A stretch of 64,000 nt of DNA from Saprolegnia diclina VS20 (lineage: Eukaryota > Oomycota > Saprolegniomycetes > Saprolegniales > Saprolegniaceae): contig NW_008246165.1 of assembly GCF_000281045.1 (NCBI RefSeq), positions 85,604 through 149,603 on the forward strand. Reading direction: 5' to 3'. The stretch's first letter is position 1. The number at the start of each line of letters is the position of its first letter. Below the pieces are notes generated by a model. It saw only the letters and a program-made list of their open reading frames with translations. It did not search any database and had not been told where the DNA came from. A program made the translations under genes and the position numbers. Positions 45,816 through 56,300 of the stretch are shown here, one piece after another.

Positions 45816-47790
45816 ATGTCGTCCCGGAACATGCTGCGGCGGCGTGGCAGCTTTGTCGAGGACGAAGACAACGAGCCCAAGAAGACGCTGGCGCAGAAGG
45901 AGATCATCTCCGCGCAGATGATTGGCGTCATCCAGACGCGCCTCGACTCGCTGCGCACTGTCGGTGGGATCGACGACTCTACACACGGCAGACACACTGT
46001 CTTGTTTGGTAGCGGACGACCGCGCGTATGGCCTCGAGTGCGACTTGAAGGCCAACATTGACCACTCGTCGCGGCTCGTACGCCCTGTCTATCGTAGCTC
46101 CCACCACTCATCGCCGTCGTCTGGCAGGTTGCCCAGCTGCCCGATCCCTATACGATCCGCAGCGCTGCCACGTCACGTTCCAAGACGCCCACGACAGCCA
46201 TGAACGTGCGCACGCAGATGCTCATGGAGCGACTCTTTGGTCCGGACGACAAGTCCCGCGCCCGCAACGTACGCATGGTGTTGTCGAATACCCACGATTG
46301 TCCATGCATTAGAAGACAATCAAGAAATCCAAAGCCGAGCTCCTCAAGACCGAGACGCGGCGCAACAAGCGCGCGAACCTGGAGAAGCAACTGCAGACCA
46401 ACATTGAGCGGCATGTGACGCGCACCGTCGACAGCGTCTTGTCCTCGGACGCGCGCGGCCAAGACTCGATCGAGCTCAACGCGCGGCTACTGATATCGCA
46501 CACGATCGAACGCATGCGCATCGTGCAGGGCAAGAAGACGTTCAAGAAGTTTGCGCTCTCGGACCTCTCGTGCAAGCAATTCGAGCACCTCTTTTGGCAC
46601 GTATTTTACACCATTTTTCGCAAGGTCAATTTTGGACAATTTTGTCCTACCATATTACAAAACGCGAAATAGAAACCAACGCCGACCGACACGTCGTACG
46701 ACGAGGACATTATGGCGGCCATTTGCGGCCAGTACGTCAAGACGCTCTCGTTCCTGCGGTCGAACAAGGACCTCATCTTCCGGATCTACCCGTACGCGAT
46801 TGCGAGTGCGGTTTGCAGTGGGTTCCACTACCTCTTTCCGGGCTCGCGGCACCTCTACACCAACGACTTTAAGAGTCAAGTATGTATTCATCGATCCAGG
46901 GGTAGGGTTGCATGGGCGTAGGTGTTTGTGCTCATTTGCGAGCTTCTCTTGGGTCTCAAGCTGTGCCCGATCTCGGTGCATACGATGCGCAAGCAGTATT
47001 TTCCCGAAGACCTCCTCGACGACTTGCACGCGCCCGCAGTAGCGACGCATGCGCAGACTGCGACCAACAGCCAGCCGGATCTCCTCTCGGCGTTTGGCCT
47101 TTCGAGTGCGCCGACGCGCGAGACGGGCGAGCCGGCGCCGTTCCCTCGCTCCAAGAGCGAGTTTACCTTGGTGCGTTCGTCGCTCAGATAGAGACAAAAT
47201 GCCGATAAAGTTTGTGGTCGTAGCTTCTCGAGAAGATCCCACCGCCGTCGTCCGGCCCGCGCCTCCACCAGCTGCGCAGTCACTTCGACGCGTCGCAAGT
47301 GAGCCCGCTCATGAAAGAGTACCTTGCCAACGACAAGGACGGCGTCAAGATGCCGTGCCTACTTCGACGCACGACACCCGTGCCCAAGTGCATAGTAGGT
47401 GGCGAAGACACGTTCAAGCGCATGTACAATCTGTCTTATATTATTAGTACAACGACTAGAGATGCATGTAGGTACAACCGCAAAATGGCGCCCGCCGAGT
47501 ACGCGCACGAGTCGGCCGTGCGTTACAGCGAGTACCGCGCCGACGTGCTGCACTACCAGCGCGACGCACGTCATGCGCTCAAGCTCATCAACGAGGTGAA
47601 GTCCTCTTGGCTATTGAAGTCGATTTACTGGGTGTAGACCAAAGACATTGTTCTCAATGGCGGCAAGGCCGCCATCAAGGCGTACAAGACCATCTTGCAA
47701 AGCCAAGCCAACGGGTTCTCGGCGTCTCTCGGGAGCCTCGATGCGATTAAAGGCTTCGACCCGCCGGTATCCCCCGAGCGCCTCTCCTAA
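45816..47790 (+). CDS. FAM227-like (FWWh-domain) protein
   Basis: Nine or so exons with short introns. The N-terminal part is charged (LRRRGSFVEDEDNEPKKTL). A helical, basic segment (KSKAELLKTETRRNKRANLE) precedes LSDLSCKQFEHLFW. The next exons give DIMAAICGQYVKTLSFLR, LIFRIYPYAIASAVCSGFHY, LFPGSRHLYTNDFKSQ and VLICELLLGLKLCPISV. This order (FW, then a helix with repeated leucines, then YP..A.AV...F...FP.S...F...FK) matches the FWWh region of animal FAM227 proteins, which are found mainly in ciliated organisms. That fits a zoospore-forming oomycete. The C-terminal exons carry SPLMKEYLANDKDGVKMP and YAHESAVRYSEYRADVLHY. Function of the family is poorly known; a flagellar role is inference. Confidence 0.65.
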
Positions 47791-47901
47791 CCTAGTCGCG
47801 TCTTCCTAGCCTAATCGCATCTCCTAAACGAATCGATAGAGTCCACGTGGGCATCGACTCGGCTGTGGTTGTCTGTGCTTTCTATGACCAAACAGGATTC
47901 A

Positions 47902-50900
47902 TTAGAGCTTGGGTGTCGTCGGCAGCCGCTGCTTGAAGCGAGGAATGTCTTGCACTAGTATCGGGGCCGACGCTGTGTCCAAGAAGGTCTCGAATGGGAC
48001 GTTGGGCACCGAGTGGGCTTGGCCCACAACGTGCACACGCAGCTTCTGAGCCGACCGCAAGAACCAGTCGTCGTACGTGTGAAGAAGGTCCTCCTGCGTC
48101 ACAGCAAGCACGGCCGCGGCCATTGCGCCGTCGACGGTGTGTTGGCCGCTGAGGAGTGCAGCCCACGTCTCGTGCGGAGACGACGGCCGCTGCCAGAGGG
48201 CATGCACAGCGTCGAGACACAACGCGAGCGCGTCGGGCGAGAGGGCGCGCAAGACGGCGGGGAACGTCGTCTGCAGAAACGTATCCAAGCGGCGCGCGAT
48301 CGCACTGACATTCCACGTTGCCGACTCGACGAGAATGGCGACACCGAGCACGTTGTGCGTCACCTTGACATAGCACGCCACATGGTAGCCGACTTGGTCG
48401 AGCGTGCGCAGCTGGTGGAACAGCGGCTCGTTCATGAGCACCCGAAGGACGTTGGCAATCGCATATGCCCTTGGATGGAGCGCTCCGCACTGAAAATACA
48501 TCTCGACGCAGCTCGTGGTGTCGTCGCTGTGGGCGCTGGGGACGCGCACGAGAAGTCCGCGGCCGTCGTTGACGGGCAACGTCGACGCCTGGAGACGCTT
48601 GGGGCTGTACAATGTGTGGGACCTTGGCGACAGCATCTCTGGCATCGACACCATCGCGACAAGGTGACGAACAAGCGTTATTGCCGTGTCCGTAGAGGCG
48701 TTGCCAGCAACATAGCTCGTCAAGCGTGCTCGGGCAAAGAGCTTTGGTGCCGTGATGAACGCAGAGACTTCGCCAAGTGTCAAGCGCCGCAGAGCACGCA
48801 CAATATCGTCGAGCGCATGGTGCACGGGACTCGCGTCGAGCAGCTGGAGGCGAATGTACGTGGCCAGGGCCCCGACGTCAGCCACGTCGTCGGTGAGCTC
48901 GGCGCAAAGCCACTCGACAACGTGGTCCAGCTCGGTTGCGCGAGGTAGCTCGGGCCGCGTGAGCGCGTCGAAGAGGGTCGTGACGAGCGATGGGAGGTGT
49001 TGGCGGTAGCCAGCGACACGCACGTGGATGCTGCCGTCTTGCACGCGGAGGCTGATGTCCATGTCAGCGCATTGCGCGAAGTACGTTGTCTCGCGCAGCC
49101 GAAGCTCGGCGAGGCGGACATAGACCAACAACGTTGCGTGCGCATCGAGAGACGCTTGACCGAATGGCAGCACGAGCTGGAAAAATGCGGTGACGCGCGG
49201 CGACAAGGTACTGCGCTGGAGCCAATGGCGTCCAGGAACGTCCAGTCGCTTTGGCGTGGCGTCCGAACTCTCGGTTTCGATCGTAAAGTCGGTGGGCACG
49301 AACGGATTGCGCTGTGGGAGGCGGTAGGGCGCCGGGGTCGCCATGGTCCATCGCGCAAGGAGCTTTGCTGGGATCCGCGCTCTCTCATATGCAACTTCGC
49401 CCCAGGGCTCCTACAAAGAAGGCGTCAGCAAGACGCCGAAAATAAGACAATCTGAGCACCGTGCACGGCAACCGAGCGGAAAGCCCACGAATGTCGGACG
49501 AGTGGACGGTGGTGCGGAGCGCCACCTGCATGTTGGTCGGCACCAGACACGTGAGTAGCGAGGCGATGGCTGCGGGGTTGAAGGGCTGGTACAGACACGG
49601 TCCCAGGTGCAGACCCAACAGCTCTTTCCGGTCAATGTCCAGGCGGTCGAGCATGTACGTAGCTAGTGCTTGGACGCGACTGATGGCGTCAACGGGGGCC
49701 GGAAAAGCAAAAGCGACTTTGGCGGTTGCTTGAAACTCGGCGTGGATCCAGCTGGGACAATTCGACGAGCGCTGAAAATGATGCAAAATCGAGTAAACGT
49801 GCGACACAATGATGTCCCAGTGCGCAACACCGAGGAGGCTCAAGTCGATCTCGACCTCAAACATAGAGCCAAACGAGCCGTGCTCGTAGCCCTGCGTCTC
49901 GGCGATACCGGCTTCGATCCCCGTCGCCCACCCTTTCTGGCGCAGCTAGATCGCAGTCTTAGCACCTCGACGTCATCATGAACGTACGTAGTAGAGAAGC
50001 GATTTGCTGCCTTCGTGCCGCAACACATAGCGAATGTATTCGGCGGCCGCGAGCTGCGCCTGGCGGGCTCGGCCGGTGGTCGTTGGCGGCAGGGGAAAGA
50101 AAAGATACAAACCATGCGTCTCCGATATGGACCCAAACGTGAGCAGTCGACGGGGGGATGCAAGCCGCGGCAGCGGCGGATACCGCAGGCCTGGCGCAGT
50201 GCAGCTGGGAATGGCGCCGAACGACGCTCGAACGCACTGCGCCATGGTCGCCAAGGGTAAGGAGCTGCACACTGCAAGCTTCATGCGCTCTGCCGTGTAG
50301 TGTTGCTCGAAAAATCCGCGGAGGGCCAACCGCACGTTGATATTGTCCTTTGAGGGGGCGTCCTTGAGACTCGCAATGTTGCCCCACCCAAATTGGTGGT
50401 ACGGGTGCGTCGAGCCATCGCGTCGTCCTGCGTCACAGAGCACTTGCTACATACATACATGTAGGCACGACGCTAGGCAGCAAAGTACCTGCAGGCGCAC
50501 GCGGTCGTGCTGACCCGCCGACTGGAACTCATCGTCGACTGCGAGGAGCTCGCGGTCCATGGCCTCTTGGAGGAGGAGCGGGGCGATGAAAAAATTGGCA
50601 AAAATATCGAGCGCCTTGGATAAACCGCGTGGCGCGACTTCGAAGAAATACTTGGTCACTTCGCAGTCGGTCGCTGCGTTGCTGTAGCCCCCGTAGCGGC
50701 TCAGGTAGGCTTCGAACGCGTTCTCTTGCGGGTACTTGGCGCTGCCTACGCCGGCGTCTGCTTGGTCAGCTTCAAGGGTAGCCTACATACCCATAAAGAG
50801 CATGTGCTCAAGGTAGTGCGCCAAGCCCAAGAGCTGCGGCGGGTCGGCAAACGTGCCCACGCCCACGGTAAGGCAGGCCGCCGCCATCTCGGCCACCTCG

Positions 50901-51034
50901 TGCTCGTCCTCGCCTGGCGCCGCTAGTGTCGGGGGAGCGTGCACCAAGAGGACTTCAAGACCGTTGGGCAGCTCAAGCAGCTCGTAGGCGCTCGTGTCGC
51001 TCGGCGGTTTGGACGCGTCGACGACCGACGTCAT
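47902..51034 (-). CDS. Second nardilysin/insulysin-like M16A protease
   Basis: Paralogue of the gene at 40068-43419, on the opposite strand. It begins MTSVVDASKPPSDTSAYELL, where the first copy has the same block order. The acidic domain is reduced to a short GEDEHEVAEM. The zinc motif HYLEH and its context GLAHYLEHMLFMG are kept, as is ELLAVDDEFQSAG. Further blocks follow in M16 order: HPYHQFGWGNIASLKDAP, EYIRYVLRHEGSKSLLYY, LMNEPLFHQLRTLDQVGYHV. The C-terminal half is much more diverged than the first copy. Introns of 45-60 nt interrupt it near 50790, 50470, 49960 and 49410. The catalytic residues suggest it is active, while loss of the acidic domain makes it more insulysin-like. The stop is 111 bases from the FAM227-like stop. 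Confidence 0.85.
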
Positions 51035-51089
51035 GCGAAACGAGACCAACGATGGTCATTCACATCGAGAGCGGCTAACAATAGCTTAT

Positions 51090-51107
51090 ATTCGGCAGAT
51101 GCCGAAT
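51090..51107. promoter_or_regulatory. Perfect palindrome shared with the nardilysin promoter
   Basis: ATTCGGCA and TGCCGAAT flank two bases. It lies 56 bases before the M16 start at 51034. The same half-sites occur before the paralogue at 39981-40039, suggesting a retained regulator site. Confidence 0.5.
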
Positions 51108-51138
51108 CCACGTGGCAGTCTGTGGGCGACGCAAAAAT

Positions 51139-51169
51139 ACAGTGTTTCAAAATCCTGTCACCTGTGACA
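51139..51169. promoter_or_regulatory. Palindromic elements before an ankyrin gene
   Basis: ACAGTGTTT (51139-51147) repeats the half-site of the hairpin at 15972-15990, and TGTCAC-CT-GTGACA (51156-51169) is a separate perfect palindrome. Both are 50-85 bases before the ankyrin start at 51222. Confidence 0.4.
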
Positions 51170-51221
51170 ATGCATGCTCACAATCCGACTCATTATCAAG
51201 TCAAAGAGGTGTATCAGCCCA

Positions 51222-53258
51222 ATGGCGAGCTTCGGAGACATCCTGCTGGGCTGCCCGCCCGTGGCCGCCATCATCTTTGGCTACCAAGAGGGCATCACCG
51301 AAGACGCTTTGCCGTACTTTGACCACTTCCACGAGCACGTGCTCTACGCTACACCCGATGGTCACCATGAGGCCGTCTTTATGTTCCTCAACGAGTCCGG
51401 CGGCGTCGAGCGCCTCCAGCCCGCCGAATTGGCCTTGCTCGAGCAGCGCGACAGCCGCTTTCCACTGCACTTGGTCATCTACAACGGCGATTTAGAGGCC
51501 ACGCAGCGCCTTGTACGCGGTGCCCCGTCCATCGTCTCGGTCGACGCGATCCACTGCGCCTTCCACCGCGGCCGCACAGCGATCGCAAAGTACCTTCTCG
51601 ACGTCCGCGCGCGCTCGCCCACACTCTTTGAGTCGCCATCGTCGTCAGCCACAACGCTAGACCAAGCGCAGCGCAGAGTTCTCTGCCGCTACGACGACGT
51701 GGAGCTTCTCAAGCTCTTTGACGCGTTCGCGTCACCAACGTGGTCGCGCGACAACTGCGTGATGGTCTTCAAGCATCGCCGCGCACACGTCGCCGAGTAC
51801 TTGTACAAGCACCACGAAGCCAGCTGGGCGACGCTCGATGTGTGTACGTTGGCGAGCGAGTGTGGCCTCACGGGCATCTTGCGGCTTCTCGCTGCACGCG
51901 GGGCTCTCACGCCAAGGGCCATTGACATTGCGACTCAGTATGGGCGCGCTGACGCAGTGGCCTTCTTGCGCACCGAGTGTGGCCAAGATGTCTCGAATGA
52001 CGTGTGGGTCAAAGTGGCGAACAGTGGGCTCGTCCGAGTGCTGGAGCTCTTGCCAGTACCTGCGGACGACGAGATCGTGACGGCCGCCGCCAAGTACGCC
52101 GCTGCAAACGGCCAGCTCAACGTGCTTGGGTTCCTTACGTCCAACTCGGCTGTCTCGCTGAGTGGCGCCGTCCGCGCGGCGGTGGCAGCCCACCGCGCCA
52201 ACGTCGTTGACTTTGTGCTCGCGCTCGATCCGACTGTCGACGTCGGGTTCGCCCCCACCCACCCAACCTTCTTGACGTGTCTCTTGATCGCCGCCCAGCA
52301 AGGGCGTCATCGCGTCCTCGAGATCCTCTTCGAGCGGAAGGCATTCACGCCGACACGGGCGATCGTCGACGCCGCCGCGTCATCCGGCAGTGTCGAGCTC
52401 GTCACATGGCTGTGCACGGTGACCGCCGACATCGTCACGCAGACCCCGAGCGCGCTCGCGTTGGCCGTCGCCTTGGGGCATATCGACGTCGCCGACGTCT
52501 TGATGGCCCACGGGCTTGTACTCGACGCCGGCACCGAGATCGCCGGCTTGCACGTTTCCAAATTGGACGCAGTGCTGGCTTTTGCGACCGAGCACCGACT
52601 GCCGATTGCCATCAATTGTCTGCACATGGCGTGTGCCAAGGGTCTTGTCGACGTCGTCGCACGCCTTCTTCCGCTCTTTTCGCCGGCGACGGCGGCGTCC
52701 ATGGTGGACGTTGCGTTTGGCTGCAGCCGCCCGGACGTTCTCCGGCTCTTGGCGCAGCATGGTGCGCCGATCACGCCCGAGATGCTCCTCCGGGCACTCG
52801 AATGCGATGCGTGGGCCTCGTTCCACGTTCTGTGCGACCTTTGCCCTGTCACGGACGCCGTACTGGCACGCGCGGTGCGACTCGCGACCGATGACGTGGC
52901 GCGACTCCAGTACGTCGAGTACTGCCTGCCATTACACCCCCCAAGCGTCGTTCGAGACCTCGTGCGCTCGTGCCCAACTCTTCACGTGCAGCTTCTCGCG
53001 ACCCTCTTGCCAGCTTGCATGCACCCCAATGAGCCTCTGGACAACTTGAAGTTCCTCATCGAGTTGAGCGACGCGGCGTGCAAAGCCTCGAACGCCACGT
53101 TTCGGCGACTGCTGTCATTCATTGCGATCGAAGCCGACCGCGCAACGTGCCCGCTACCGGCATCGATCTGTGTGACGGCGCGCGGGGAACTCTCAGCGAC
53201 GCAAACAGCGCTCGAGGCGTGGTGCCCCACGGTAGCTCCGGCATGTAGTAGTGGCTGA
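51222..53258 (+). CDS. Ankyrin-family protein with N-terminal signature
   Basis: Intronless, 678 residues from the ATG at 51222. An earlier in-frame ATG at 51174 would add a basic 16-residue stretch that the relatives lack. The signature is CPPVAAIIFGYQEGITEDAL, followed by a linker and RFPLHLVIYNGDLEATQRLV, closely like copies A and B. About 14 degenerate ankyrin units follow, for example AIDIATQYGRADAVAFLRTE, AAKYAAANGQLNVLGFL, AVALGHIDVADVLMAHGL and AFGCSRPDVLRLLAQHGA. The C-terminus ends in a helical block after LACMHPNEPLDNLKFLIELS, matching the ENLAHLIETF block of copy A. It shares a 187-base divergent promoter with the M16 paralogue. Probably a protein-binding scaffold; partner unknown. 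Confidence 0.88.
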   Translation: MASFGDILLGCPPVAAIIFGYQEGITEDALPYFDHFHEHVLYATPDGHHEAVFMFLNESGGVERLQPAELALLEQRDSRFPLHLVIYNGDLEATQRLVRGAPSIVSVDAIHCAFHRGRTAIAKYLLDVRARSPTLFESPSSSATTLDQAQRRVLCRYDDVELLKLFDAFASPTWSRDNCVMVFKHRRAHVAEYLYKHHEASWATLDVCTLASECGLTGILRLLAARGALTPRAIDIATQYGRADAVAFLRTECGQDVSNDVWVKVANSGLVRVLELLPVPADDEIVTAAAKYAAANGQLNVLGFLTSNSAVSLSGAVRAAVAAHRANVVDFVLALDPTVDVGFAPTHPTFLTCLLIAAQQGRHRVLEILFERKAFTPTRAIVDAAASSGSVELVTWLCTVTADIVTQTPSALALAVALGHIDVADVLMAHGLVLDAGTEIAGLHVSKLDAVLAFATEHRLPIAINCLHMACAKGLVDVVARLLPLFSPATAASMVDVAFGCSRPDVLRLLAQHGAPITPEMLLRALECDAWASFHVLCDLCPVTDAVLARAVRLATDDVARLQYVEYCLPLHPPSVVRDLVRSCPTLHVQLLATLLPACMHPNEPLDNLKFLIELSDAACKASNATFRRLLSFIAIEADRATCPLPASICVTARGELSATQTALEAWCPTVAPACSSG

Positions 53259-53375
53259 CAACCTCATCGAAATATTTGGTTTCATCAACATCTCACTGCA
53301 CACACTGCGGTCGTTGAGAGCTGTCGAGTGACGCTTGGTAATTTTACGGTTACCTGGCTGCTCCATCCAAACAAG

Positions 53376-56300
53376 ATGAGCAAGCCGCCGTCGCTCTCTC
53401 GGCGCAACTCGCTCTCGAATTTGCTGCGTCGACCGGCGTCCGACGATGCCAACCGCGGCAAGCAGCTCTGGGGCAAAGTGCGCGAGAACCTCCAAGTGCT
53501 CGTACCGCCCAAGCCGACGACGCGGTACCGGCGCGTCGCGCGGCCGCCGCTCATGCTGGACCCGCACAGCGACTTGAAGCTGCAGTGGGACCTCCTCGTC
53601 GGCGCGCTCGTCGTGTACACGACGGCGGTCGTCCCGTACCGCGTGAGCTTTTCGATTGACGCGAGCGGCTTCTTCTACGTGTTTGAGACGCTCATGGACG
53701 TCGTCTTCACGCTGGACATTATGCTCTCGTTCCGAACAGGGATAACGTCGCCGGTCACGGGCCTCGTCTACTACAACAAGCAGCACATTGCGCTTGCGTA
53801 CCTCAAAGGCTGGTTCCTCATCGACTTTGTCTCGACCGTGCCGATCGCAACAGTGGCGACGCTTGTCGACCCGACGCTCAACTCAAACGCGCTCAATACC
53901 GCACGCGTCTTCCGCGCGCTCAAGCTCGCCCGGCTCCTCAAGCTCGCCCGGATCCGCAACATTGCCCACATGCTGGCCAAGTGGGAAGAAGAGGTACGCA
54001 ATTTTTTTTCGATTTTTGATTGTTGGATTTTTATGGGTTTGGAATTTGAAATGAATGGATTCATACAATATACTGTGGCGGCGTAGATGTTTGTGAACGA
54101 AAGTCTCCTCTCGCTGCTCAAGATTCTCTTTTTCGTATTTTTCCTGGCGCACATTGTCGCGTGCGTGTGGTTTTACGCGTCGACGGCCAACCCGTGCGAT
54201 TTTTTATCGTGAAAAATGGATATACTCATGGGACACAATGACTAGCCATTCGTGGGCAGCGACCATCGGTCTCATGGACGAGAACCACGGACACAAGCAG
54301 ACGCTGCAGTACCTCGTGTCGCTCTACTGGGCCATCGTGACCATGGTATGACATATTGCCGTCCAGTCGCTCGACATAGTGTACGTAGTCGTCGGTCGGG
54401 TACGGCGACGTGGTGCCCCAGACGAAGCTCGAGATGGCGATCGCGATGTTTGTCATGGTCATTGGCGTCGTTATGTTTGGTTACGTGATTGGGAACATCA
54501 CATCGCTCGTTGACAACCTCAACGCGAGCGGCCGCATGCAGCACGAACGCATGACCCTCATCAAGGAGTACATCATCGTGCGCAGTCTGCCCAAGATGAC
54601 AGGTCGTCCTTTCTCTTGATATCTTGCTATCTGCAACCCGACGTAGCCAAGCGGCTTTTGGACCATTACGAATACTACTACCGGCATCGCTCCGTGTTTG
54701 ACGAAGACGCCATTTTGAAAAACATCCCGAGCATCCTTCGGCACGAAGTGGTATCGAATATTGTTGATACTGGACGATGCTCGTCCAATATAGCGCGTAG
54801 GTCCACCATGTTCTGCGCAAGTTTGTGGCGCGCATCGACTTTCTCTCCGAGTTCCACGAAGGCCTCGTGAGCGACATGGCCGTCGCGATGCACCCGTTCT
54901 TTGTCGTCAAGAACGAGAGCATTTTCGTTCAGCACGAGATCGCGGCCCATGTTTTCTTTCTCATGAAGGGTATCGAACCCTGTACCAGCTGGTGCGGAAA
55001 CAAATGTTTGTCGCTGATTAGGGTCCGCGACGCTCGTCAAGTCGTATGTGAACCAAATGGGCGAGACGGAGCTCATGCAGCTCTCGCCGGGCGTGCACTT
55101 TGGCGAGATCGAGCTCTACCACCTGCGCTTTGGCCGCGGCGTGCGCCTCTGCACGGCCATGGCCAAGACGTACTGCGAGCTTACGTTTCTGTCCCGTCAA
55201 GTCATTGCCACCATTGGTATAGACCATTATCAGTACTGCGACACCCACCAATGGCATAGGCGAAACTTGGCCCGAAGTGCTCATTCACTTTGAAAAGACC
55301 GCGAATCGAAAGGTCCGCCTCATGGCCAAGCGCGGCCAACTCGACGAGTTCAACACGATCTTGGACAAGAAGCCGTCGGCGTCGAGTCTTCGGCACCGGC
55401 GCACGGTCGACGCCGCGGTACGACTGAATGATTCCGCCTGCGCCCGCTCATCTAATCGATGTAGCGAGCCTCTCCGTTAGAGCGGCGCGATGGCATGTCG
55501 CTGCCGCTGCCAGCGTTTGCGACCATACCCTCGATCGACGGCTTGCAAGCCATCGACTTTGGGTCGTCGTCGTCGGACGACAGCGGCGACGACGAGAACG
55601 AGGACGTGAAGCGCGTCAGCAGTGCATTCCAGCTCGACACGCAGATCGCTCGGATCCAAACAGCGATCCGCCCGCTGGTCAACGAGCAAAAGGTAGGAAA
55701 CGACGTCCGAGGACTCCTATGTCACTCAAACGAGGTAGCTCGCGCATCAAAATTGGATCGTCCACCCCCACGACGCGTTTCTCATCAACTGGCAGCTCAC
55801 GGTCGCCACGGGAATCATATACTCGACCATCATGGTGCCGTATCGCATTGGGTATGGATCTAGTCCTGGATCTATAGCTCATCTGGGCTAGCTTCAACTC
55901 GGATCCGTCCGGGCAAGGGCTCGGCGTCGACCTCTTTGTGGACTTTGTCTTCTTCATCGACATCATCATTTCGTTCCGGACTGCGTTCTACACGGCCGAG
56001 CACCAGCTCGTGTACCAAGCGAGGACGATCACGTTTGGGTACTTGCGCGGCTGGTTCTTCATCGACATTGTCTCGACCGTGCCCATCGACACGATCGGCG
56101 GGTGCGTCCTCGACTGGCTCCATATATTTTCAAAGTGGACCAAACTAGTCTCTTCTTGTCGACCGCCTCGTCGGCCAAGGTGCTCTCGTCGACGAAAATT
56201 CTGCGCATTTTCCGCATTGCGCGCATCTTCAAGCTCATTCGGCTGCTCAAGATCGGCAAAGTGTTTGGCCGCGTGCGCGACGCGATCCAGGTCCGCTTCG

